The notes under the pieces were generated by a model that was not told where the DNA came from, made no database searches, and saw only the letters and a program-made list of their open reading frames with translations. From a virus: a stretch of DNA of 23,117 nt. The DNA lies in IMG/VR virus record IMGVR_UViG_3300017756_000119, positions 1-23,117 of that record. The stretch is one strand, 5' to 3'. Of this stretch, positions 17,377 through 23,117 are shown piece after piece. Position 1 is the first letter of the stretch. Each line of letters begins with the position of its first letter. Position numbers and translations under genes: made by a program.

Positions 17377-18413
17377 TGGCTTATACAACAATTAATAAAA
17401 ATACAGATCACTTTAATACAGTAACTTATACGGGAAATGGTGGAACAAATGCAGTAACAGGTGTTGGATTTGCACCCGATTTCACTTGGATTAAAAGTAG
17501 ATCACACGCTGCGAATCATTATTTATATGATGCTGTAAGAGGTGTAGAAAATAAAATTGCTTGTAATACTACTGCTGCTGAAATAGATATGGGTACTTCA
17601 GGTTTAAATACTTTTGGTACAGATGGATTTACAGTTGGTAATGATACAGATGAAAATGCTAATAGCTCTACTTATGTGTCTTGGAACTGGAAAGCAAATG
17701 GTGCAGGAAGTGCTAATACAGATGGAGATACAAACTCAACTGTAAGTGTAAATACTACAGCAGGTTTTAGTATTGTTTCATGGACAGGTACAGGATCAGC
17801 TACGACAGTCGGTCATGGACTTGGATCAGCGCCAGAATTGATTATGTTAAAAAATAGAACTGGAGTTTATGGTTGGCAAATGTATTTTAAAGATTTAGGA
17901 AAAAATAAATACATAGCATATAATGGTACAGATGCAGTAGCAACTTCTACACAATCTTGGAATGATACAGCTCCAACTAATAGTGTTTTTTCTGTTGATG
18001 GTGATTCAAATAATAAAAGTGGACAAAATATAATTGCATATTGTTTTAAAGAAAAAACTGGTTATAGCAAATTTGGAACTTATATTGGTAACGGAAATGA
18101 TAAAGGCACTATGGTTTACACTGGGTTTAAGCCAACTTTTATTACAATGAAAAGAACAAGTCCTTCTGGAGAAAACTTTTATATGTATGATAATAAAAGA
18201 CCAACTTTTTTTAACCCAAATAAAAGTATAATAGTAGGTAGTCAAAATTTAGTTGAATATAATAATTTTGGAGATATTGATTTTTTAGCAAATGGTTTTA
18301 AAATTAAAACTACTAATAATAGTGCTAATAATTCTGGGCAAACTTATGTTTACATAGCGTTCGGACAAAGTATTGTAGGTTCAAATAACGTACCTGCTGT
18401 TACGGCATTTTAA
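17376..18413 (+). CDS. DUF7483-type tail-fibre protein
   Basis: A 345-residue protein with two similar domains. The first (about 1-110) has GVGFAPDFTWIKSRSHAANH, LYDAVRGVENK, FGTDGFTVGN and VSWNWKANG. The second (about 125-340) has FSIVSWTGTGSATTVGHGLG, SAPELIMLKNRTGVYGWQMY, a 'GFKPTFITMKRTSP' segment and FLANGFKIKTTNN. This repeated pattern is widespread in environmental marine phage fibre proteins (DUF7483-like, named from memory). It ends in YVYIAFGQSIVGSNNVPA. Likely a distal receptor-binding piece working with the LamG/SPRY protein. Confidence 0.65.
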   Translation: MAYTTINKNTDHFNTVTYTGNGGTNAVTGVGFAPDFTWIKSRSHAANHYLYDAVRGVENKIACNTTAAEIDMGTSGLNTFGTDGFTVGNDTDENANSSTYVSWNWKANGAGSANTDGDTNSTVSVNTTAGFSIVSWTGTGSATTVGHGLGSAPELIMLKNRTGVYGWQMYFKDLGKNKYIAYNGTDAVATSTQSWNDTAPTNSVFSVDGDSNNKSGQNIIAYCFKEKTGYSKFGTYIGNGNDKGTMVYTGFKPTFITMKRTSPSGENFYMYDNKRPTFFNPNKSIIVGSQNLVEYNNFGDIDFLANGFKIKTTNNSANNSGQTYVYIAFGQSIVGSNNVPAVTAF

Positions 18414-18796
18414 TGTGGTTTAGTGCTTTAAAATTAGGTGTTAATGCCGCCTCTCACATTTATAAAAAGCGGCAAGAAACCAAAATGGCTATGGCAGATG
18501 CACAACATATGCATGCTTCTAAAATGGCTAAGGGGGAAAGTGAATATCAGGGAAAATTATTGGAGGCAAGACAATCGGATTGGAAAGATGAATTTGTTTT
18601 AATTATACTTTCGGCTCCAATTTTAATTTTGGCATGGGCAGTAATATCGGATGATCCAACTGCAATGGATAAAATGAAATTGTTTTTTGAATATTTTTCT
18701 GAATTACCTAAATGGTTTACCAATTTATGGATCCTAGTAGTTGCCAGTATATATGGTATAAAAGGAACACAAATCTTTAAAGGTGGTAAAAAATAA
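18413..18796 (+). CDS. Putative holin (GTA 3TM-holin-like)
   Basis: A 127-residue membrane protein. The first half is polar and helical (KLGVNAASHIYKKRQETKM). It is followed by a conserved-looking RQSDWKDEF and two hydrophobic segments at about 61-79 (FVLIILSAPILILAWAVIS) and 101-118 (WFTNLWILVVASIYGIKG). This fits the '3TM' holin family linked to alphaproteobacterial gene-transfer agents, with the 'D-W-[RK]' before the first segment. It would make holes in the inner membrane to start lysis. No endolysin gene is seen next to it. Last gene of the rightward module, starting by TAATG overlap. Confidence 0.6.
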   Translation: MWFSALKLGVNAASHIYKKRQETKMAMADAQHMHASKMAKGESEYQGKLLEARQSDWKDEFVLIILSAPILILAWAVISDDPTAMDKMKLFFEYFSELPKWFTNLWILVVASIYGIKGTQIFKGGKK

Positions 18797-18803
18797 AATT
18801 TAA

Positions 18804-18837
18804 AATTATAGGGTGGTATAAAAGCCACCCTGTAATT
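18804..18837. terminator. Two-way terminator between converging gene sets
   Basis: A long stem centred on GGGTGG (18811-18816) pairing with CCACCC (18825-18830), with a loop ATAAAA and U.G closing pair. It is lengthened outward by mostly A-T pairs to about 18804/18837. The left flank is A-rich and the right flank U-rich, so it can end transcription from both sides. It lies exactly between the stop of the holin-like gene and the stop of the leftward small gene. Confidence 0.85.
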
Positions 18838-19036
18838 ATTCGAAATATTTTTTGATCATTTCTAATTGATCATCATATTTAGATATTATTTCTAATTCTT
18901 TTTCTATAGTTTCTATAATATCAGGATGCTCTGCTATTCCTGTTGATTTTTGTAATAATAAAATTACATTTGTTTTATGTTTTTCAATATGCCCTTTAGC
19001 ATGGGCCTTTAATGCTAATATTAATTGTTCCATCAT
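18836..19036 (-). CDS. Small conserved-type phage protein, function unknown
   Basis: A 66-residue helical protein. The pattern LKAHAKGHIEKHKTNVILLL, then GIAEHPDIIETIEKELEII and YDDQLEMIKKYFE, is one I recognise as a frequent small hypothetical protein in marine T7-like and related phages (from memory). It is the last gene of the leftward module, two bases after the SET gene's stop. Two ATGs stand in a row and there is no clear ribosome binding site, so coupling to the SET gene is likely. Its role is unknown. Confidence 0.65.
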   Translation of the reverse strand: MMEQLILALKAHAKGHIEKHKTNVILLLQKSTGIAEHPDIIETIEKELEIISKYDDQLEMIKKYFE

Positions 19037-19038
19037 AT

Positions 19039-19347
19039 TTATACTTTATACATTGTATATTTAACAGTTAATTCCTCACCTTTTTTAATTAGTCTATTCG
19101 TGACTAAATGAGTTTCTTCATGATATATACAATCTTCCCTTTCTTTAATACAATTTGGTTTATTACTATGATTAATAAATCCACCTAATGGTGTTCTAAT
19201 AGTATGATTAAATTCAGTTATAAAATGCATCATACCTAAATTAGTATTTTTCTTTATATCTTTAGTAGCAAATAATCCTAATCCTTCAATGTTTGATTTT
19301 TTTATTGTTAATGAATTAGGTAATGGTTTATACTTTCTTGTTTTCAT
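19039..19347 (-). CDS. Compact SET-domain protein (putative lysine methyltransferase)
   Basis: About 102 residues, close to the bare viral SET length. The three SET signatures are present: NIEGLGLFATKDI (residues ~19-31, S-adenosylmethionine site), GGFINHSNKPNC (~55-66, the NHS...PNC core) and GEELTVKYTMY (~90-100, with the usual catalytic-site tyrosine near 97). The ATG at 19347 has an AAAGAAAG box and the SET fold begins right after. A GTG at 19449 would add 34 residues, but that stretch has GC-rich codons unlike the phage and no SET pattern, so I reject it. A phage SET protein would methylate a host or phage protein; the target is unknown. Confidence 0.8.
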   Translation of the reverse strand: MKTRKYKPLPNSLTIKKSNIEGLGLFATKDIKKNTNLGMMHFITEFNHTIRTPLGGFINHSNKPNCIKEREDCIYHEETHLVTNRLIKKGEELTVKYTMYKV

Positions 19348-19516
19348 ATATCTTTCTTTATTTATGGGCAGTTTAAACAGGTTACCCAGCTGCTTCGGTT
19401 TACTAGTAGTGATGTAGGCCGAGAGAGGAAAAAGCCTATACTCATCCACCTACCATTGTCTGTTAGCCATTGCCTAATAGGTCTTACTTGTGGATCTAAC
19501 TTCTAACCGAATTCTA
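19348..19516 (-). other. GC-rich intergenic island with possible RNA structure
   Basis: The gap between the helicase stop and the SET start. Bases 19381-19500 hold 54 G or C in 120 (45%), against 15 in the 60 bases just before (25%). Read leftward as RNA it can form an outer stem (19505-19511 with 19394-19400, seven pairs), a hairpin (19491-19495 and 19478-19481 with 19444-19452) and another (19434-19438 with 19415-19419). It also carries an 11-base match (TAAACTGCCCA) to the region before the small basic gene at 3606-3616. Role unknown: structured leader, small RNA or remnant of other DNA. Confidence 0.4.
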
Positions 19517-21151
19517 TTATAATACTTCTTTGAAAGCAATATTACTTATATTGTAATTTAATCTTCCAGTTTCAGCATTATATGTAGCTTGACCACAATG
19601 ACCAGTATCTCCAGTAAATCTACTTTTTAAAACAGCAAATTTAACTGCATTACGTTCTGCTTTTTCAGCTGCCATCATGTTTCTACTAAAGGCTACAATA
19701 TCAAAACTAATTTGTTTAATACTTCCAGATCCCTTTATATCATCTAATGATGCCATACGGCCTTCCTCAAATGATTTATTATCCCCATGACTTTTTCTCA
19801 AATGAGATATTAAAGTTAAATGGATATTATATCTTTTAACAATTTTTAATAATGAACTCATAACCTTATCAATTGCTTCATTACCTGATAAACCTTCTGA
19901 GCCTTCAGATACAGCAATTGTTATGTGATCTAAAATTAAATATTGACAACCTAATGCAGCCAAATATTCAATCCTAGATAATAAAGAACTATCTTGAACA
20001 GATCCTTGATGATCTAATAATATTAATCTTTCATCACCAAATACTTTTTCAAAACCTTTTCTAGCTTCTTCCTCATTACAATCTTCTGGTGTTCTAATAT
20101 TTTTATTTATAGACATACCAATTAATCTAGTAGCAGTATCACCAATAGATTCTTCTAATGATATTAAACCTATTTTAGCATCAGATTGTTCTAATAAATT
20201 TAATATTGTTTCTTTAACAACAGTTGATTTACCTGAACCTGTACCAGATGTAAATAAAGTAATTTCACCTAATCTCATTCCTAACAATTTATCATTTAAA
20301 CCTTTTAAACAATCAGGATATGGAACAGATTTAGTATTAGATCTTTCCTTAAATGCCTGCCATATTTTTTCACCGGATACAAAATTATCTGGTTTATATG
20401 ATTTAGCTGACCAAACATCTTGTAAATATTCATCAATTAAACCTTTTTCTAAAGCCTCATTAGCATCTTTATGAATGCTATTTACAATATGAGCTTTACC
20501 TGGTTTAATAATATGTGCAACATCTTTTGCTGCCTCAATACCATATTCATCATTATCAAATGCCAAGAATACTTTATCGTATTTATTTACAAATTCTAAA
20601 TTAGATGCGATATTTCTTCTAGCACTTTGGGCTCCATTAACAATTGATACAACATCAAATTGTGCTTTAGCTTTTGTAAGCATTTCTAATAATGATAAAC
20701 AATCTATTTCACCTTCAGTAATAACTAAGTTTTTTCTTTTACCACTATTACATTGATTAAATAATTCAGGTACTTCAGCTTTACCAATAACTCTAAAATC
20801 TTTGGTAGCAACTATTCTTTTCTTATATGCTTTAATTTTTTTATTTACTGTTATGGGATAATAATGACTTGTAATATTTCTTTTATCATCATATTCTATT
20901 TTAACTCCAGCATTATATAAAACCTTTTTGGATATACCTCTAAATGTATCTATTGGTAATTGACTTATTTCATCCAAAGTTAATTGTGATTGTACAACGT
21001 TAAATTCAATATTTGTATCTTCTGTACCAGATGCAGCACTTTTTCTGCAACTAAAACAATATGTAGATCCATCAGAATAAACAGCATTTGCATCTGATGA
21101 TCCACAAGACTCACAGCTTGTATGTTTTATAAATGTTGTGTTTTTACCCAT
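19517..21151 (-). CDS. T7 gp4-like primase-helicase
   Basis: A 544-residue replication protein. Order of domains: a zinc-binding N-terminus (C13, C16, C32, C35 in CESC and CFSC), a Toprim-type primase core with TEGEID (E146, E148) and FDND (about D199, D201), then a hexameric DnaB/RecA-type helicase with Walker A SGTGSGKST (about 302-310, K308), an SLEES motif, Walker B LILDHI (about 405-410) and, near 511, SRFTGDTG, where the arginine finger is expected. It unwinds DNA and primes the lagging strand. The start at 21151 has a GAGGA box, and it overlaps the HNH-like gene by eight bases. All key motifs look intact. Confidence 0.92.
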   Translation of the reverse strand: MGKNTTFIKHTSCESCGSSDANAVYSDGSTYCFSCRKSAASGTEDTNIEFNVVQSQLTLDEISQLPIDTFRGISKKVLYNAGVKIEYDDKRNITSHYYPITVNKKIKAYKKRIVATKDFRVIGKAEVPELFNQCNSGKRKNLVITEGEIDCLSLLEMLTKAKAQFDVVSIVNGAQSARRNIASNLEFVNKYDKVFLAFDNDEYGIEAAKDVAHIIKPGKAHIVNSIHKDANEALEKGLIDEYLQDVWSAKSYKPDNFVSGEKIWQAFKERSNTKSVPYPDCLKGLNDKLLGMRLGEITLFTSGTGSGKSTVVKETILNLLEQSDAKIGLISLEESIGDTATRLIGMSINKNIRTPEDCNEEEARKGFEKVFGDERLILLDHQGSVQDSSLLSRIEYLAALGCQYLILDHITIAVSEGSEGLSGNEAIDKVMSSLLKIVKRYNIHLTLISHLRKSHGDNKSFEEGRMASLDDIKGSGSIKQISFDIVAFSRNMMAAEKAERNAVKFAVLKSRFTGDTGHCGQATYNAETGRLNYNISNIAFKEVL

Positions 21152-21521
21152 ATATTTCCTCTTCTGTTATTTTATATCTTTTTGTAGCCCATTTAACAAA
21201 CCTTTTAATATCTCTTCCAGTTGCAGAAGTCATCATAAGGTTTGCTATATTTGTTACAAATTCTACATTACCTCTTACATATCCTAATCTAGGATCTATT
21301 CTATCTAATGTTGGACTTAATTTACCTAAACTAATATTTGAAACTTTCATTGTGTACCCAAGAATTGGACATATTGAATTTTTAGGATAAATAGATTCCA
21401 AATAATTAGATGTTAAATTAAAAGGTAAATTTTTTATTCTAGCTCGTCTTTTAGAGGCCTTGCAAGCAGTAACAGCAATACCTCTAATAGATTGATTATA
21501 TTTTTTTTGATTGAATGCCAT
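21144..21521 (-). CDS. HNH-like (beta-beta-alpha) nuclease
   Basis: A 125-residue protein, basic at the start (ACKASKRRARIK), with a CPILGYTM turn (~51) and LSPTLDRIDPRLGYVRGNVEF (~69-88, here split: LSPTLDRIDPR then LGYVRGNVEF) followed by VTNIANLMM. The pattern 'CP..G....P.LDRId...GYv.gNv..v...aN' is a known phage HNH-like subfamily in which the usual first histidine is replaced. It likely nicks or resolves DNA and sits where T7-like phages carry their endonuclease. It overlaps the exonuclease by 26 bases and the helicase by 8. An upstream GGAG box lies about 13 bases before the ATG. Confidence 0.75.
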   Translation of the reverse strand: MAFNQKKYNQSIRGIAVTACKASKRRARIKNLPFNLTSNYLESIYPKNSICPILGYTMKVSNISLGKLSPTLDRIDPRLGYVRGNVEFVTNIANLMMTSATGRDIKRFVKWATKRYKITEEEIYG

Positions 21522-22242
21522 TTAAATAATTTCTCCAGTATTCTATTGACCATCTTGAATGATCTTTAAAGTCTTTAATAAGATATAACATTGTACCCAT
21601 TACATTTAATCTTGATAAAAAATCTTCTGGATAATGTTTTTTATAAGCTTTAATAACAGCTTCAAACTGTTCATTTAAACTTTTGTCTTTTAATATCTTA
21701 TTTGCTTTAACTGGACCAACACCTTCAATACCTGGTATATTATCTACAGCATCACCTGTTAATAATTGTTGATGAAAAAATTCTATTCCTTCAATTTTAG
21801 ATACAGCTGATAAATTATTATATAATAAATTATAAAATAAACCACCAATAGTTTTCCAATCCTTGTCTAAAGTTATAAGCATATATAATTGTTTATTTTT
21901 AATATATTTAAATGCTTCAACAGAGGCTGTATCATCAGCTTCATAATTTTTAACCATTATTGGTTTATAATTTCTAACAATATGATCACGACATTCTAAA
22001 TAATTTTCAGGTTTTTCTCTTCTTTTACCTTTATACTTTAAAAAATCTTGTTTTATTTCTTTTCTAAAATTACCACCACCGGAAATATGTAAACTATATT
22101 CATCACAAGCAGTATTCATTTTTACTTCTTCATATATATCATCAAATGTTTTTCTTACATCTAGATTATCCTTTATGGCTTTATTACAGGCTCTATATAT
22201 TAATACATCACCATCAACAATACCAATTATTTTATTGTTCAT
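21496..22242 (-). CDS. 5'-3' exonuclease (FEN/T7 gp6-like)
   Basis: A 248-residue metal-dependent nuclease. Signatures in order: VDGDVLIYRA (D10, D12), a KGKRREKPENY basic patch, NYEADDTAS (E101, D103, D104), TLDKDW (D126, D128), LLTGDAVDNIPG (D164, D167) followed by the helix-hairpin-helix GIEGVGPVKANKIL. These are the conserved acidic sites and DNA-binding helix of FEN-type nucleases. It would degrade host DNA and remove RNA primers. Starts after an AAGGT box, and the upstream cupin-like gene stops one base before it, so the two are tightly linked. Confidence 0.88.
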   Translation of the reverse strand: MNNKIIGIVDGDVLIYRACNKAIKDNLDVRKTFDDIYEEVKMNTACDEYSLHISGGGNFRKEIKQDFLKYKGKRREKPENYLECRDHIVRNYKPIMVKNYEADDTASVEAFKYIKNKQLYMLITLDKDWKTIGGLFYNLLYNNLSAVSKIEGIEFFHQQLLTGDAVDNIPGIEGVGPVKANKILKDKSLNEQFEAVIKAYKKHYPEDFLSRLNVMGTMLYLIKDFKDHSRWSIEYWRNYLNGIQSKKI

Positions 22243-22243
22243 T

Positions 22244-22729
22244 TTAATACCTTTTTAATTGCTCTTTGTGTTTATCACCTAATATATCACCTGTCCAATC
22301 TTCTGAAACATGAGATGGTTTTATATTATTTAACCATTTTTGAATTGATATAAATGCACCACCTTTATTTGATGATTGACCACCATGTAATTCATTTTGT
22401 TTAATTCTTAATGTCCAATTTGAGCACCTGGGCATATTATTTCTTTCTAATAATGCCATTTGTTTATTTATTATTGTTTTACCTTTATGAGTAAATTCCA
22501 TACCCCACAAAAACATTTCATAACTATCTATATTAGGATGTGAATGTTCTTTAATTATAACATTTGGTTCACAAATAAATAATTGAACTTGAAATTGTCC
22601 TTTTCTATAAATAGTTACTCCTGATATACCATCAATAAACATTATAGGATTATTATAAGGTACATTAATTAAATTATTTTTTAAGTACCAATTTTTAAAT
22701 TCCTTTAAATCATCATTAATGGGTTTCAT
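22244..22729 (-). CDS. Cupin-like protein in the replication operon
   Basis: A 161-residue protein. I chose the ATG at 22729 because an AAGGAA box precedes it; a GTG at 22756 would add nine residues. Both lie inside the DNA polymerase's end in another frame. The core has a metal-binding cupin-type motif, IIKEHSHPNIDSYEMFLWG (H-x-H, E after six residues, then G), and a second strand with NELHGGQSSNKGGAFISIQ. That gives the usual three His and one Glu candidates. The rest is strand-rich. It could be a dioxygenase-like or sugar- or nucleotide-binding protein; the substrate is not known. Confidence 0.65.
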   Translation of the reverse strand: MKPINDDLKEFKNWYLKNNLINVPYNNPIMFIDGISGVTIYRKGQFQVQLFICEPNVIIKEHSHPNIDSYEMFLWGMEFTHKGKTIINKQMALLERNNMPRCSNWTLRIKQNELHGGQSSNKGGAFISIQKWLNNIKPSHVSEDWTGDILGDKHKEQLKRY

Positions 22730-23117
22730 ACCAGTTATTTCCTTCTTTAGCATCACCTGCCATTTGAATATTTAAATTTAATTCCTTAGTAATAAAATCA
22801 CCAAATGAATAAGATAATATTTCTTTTACTCTTTTAATGTTTTCTGGTTTAGTTTGAACTTGAACTTCATCATGAATTAAACCTAACATATCAACATTTA
22901 AATTTTCTTCTTTAAACATTTTAAAAGCATTAACAACAGCTGATTTAACTGTAATTGCTTCATATGCTTGTAATAAATAATTTAATAATTTAAATGAAGA
23001 TTCAGCATATATTTTTCTTCCATCTAATGCTGGAATAAAACCCATCTTATCTTTATTTTGTGTTGTATAAAAAAATTTATTTAATCTATTATTTAATTCT
23101 TTTAATCCAGGAAAGGC
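22716..23117 (-). CDS. Family A DNA polymerase (T7 gp5-like), C-terminal part
   Basis: The frame is open to the right edge, so only the last 133 residues are seen. It contains LIHDEVQVQTKPENIKRVKE, the HDE motif of family A palm domains (motif C, T7 'HDE'), preceded by a helix with YEAITVKSAVVNAFKM. The end, GDAKEGNNWYETH, matches the characteristic C-terminus of T7-type polymerases. It copies the phage genome and would work with the gp4-like helicase and the exonuclease encoded after it. It overlaps the cupin-like gene, which begins inside its final codons. Confidence 0.9.
   Translation of the reverse strand, partial: AFPGLKELNNRLNKFFYTTQNKDKMGFIPALDGRKIYAESSFKLLNYLLQAYEAITVKSAVVNAFKMFKEENLNVDMLGLIHDEVQVQTKPENIKRVKEILSYSFGDFITKELNLNIQMAGDAKEGNNWYETH

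Noticed and set aside
19348-19449. N-terminal extension of the SET protein from a GTG
   Set aside because: GC-rich codon use unlike the phage, no box for the GTG, and the SET fold starts after the ATG at 19347. A faint likeness to a NUMOD4-type motif was too weak to keep.
19381-19500. tRNA gene or attachment site in the GC-rich island
   Set aside because: I found no T-arm (GGTTCRANNC), no cloverleaf and no integrase on either side.
21133-21390. Rightward frame inside the HNH-like gene
   Set aside because: Antisense to a gene with a clear nuclease pattern and overlap coupling.

Overview
The window is a stretch of a tailed bacteriophage genome, almost certainly from a marine phage. It is very AT-rich apart from one short island. 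It is packed with genes on both strands. The structural genes encode a lambda-like (siphovirus-type) head-neck-tail set, and the replication genes resemble those of T7-like phages. The low GC, the marine-type fibre proteins and a holin like those of alphaproteobacterial gene-transfer agents suggest a pelagic alphaproteobacterial host, perhaps of the SAR11 type. That host call is inference. No integrase, tRNA, CRISPR array or transposon is visible.

Bases 1-18796 run rightward and form the late module. In order: the C-terminal part of the major capsid protein (cut by the left edge), a head-tail adaptor, a head-closure candidate, a tail terminator and the major tail protein. A strong stem-loop terminator follows. 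Next come small tail-assembly genes, including a G/GT-type chaperone pair that looks joined by a -1 ribosomal frameshift, then an HK97-gp10-like protein, the tape measure, two minor tail proteins, a GNAT-like protein, and a gpJ-like tail hub. About 8 kb of fibre and receptor-binding genes follow: collagen-like, IPT/TIG, LamG/SPRY-like and repeated sugar-binding-type modules. The module ends with a holin-like membrane protein. Many junctions are TAATG, where stop and start share one base, so translation is probably coupled.

A long two-way hairpin at 18804-18837 separates this module from genes read leftward. In their reading order from the right edge these are: a family A DNA polymerase (C-terminal part only), a cupin-like protein, a FEN/T7 gp6-like 5'-3' exonuclease, an HNH-like nuclease, a T7 gp4-like primase-helicase, a small SET-domain protein and a 65-66 aa conserved-type small protein. 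Between the helicase and the SET gene lies a 169-base gap much richer in GC than its surroundings, with several possible RNA helices.

The most striking unexplained signal is the identical C-terminal octapeptide ATGGAQFN on three otherwise different tail-tip and fibre proteins. Six of its eight codons differ only at the third base, so selection acts on the peptide. Other points of interest are the frameshift site, the GC-rich island, a 26-codon ORF locked between two fibre genes by TAATG junctions, a phage SET protein, and a GNAT-like gene where lambda-type phages carry tail-tip genes K and I. Apart from small intergenic gaps no stretch longer than 300 bases lacks a gene.
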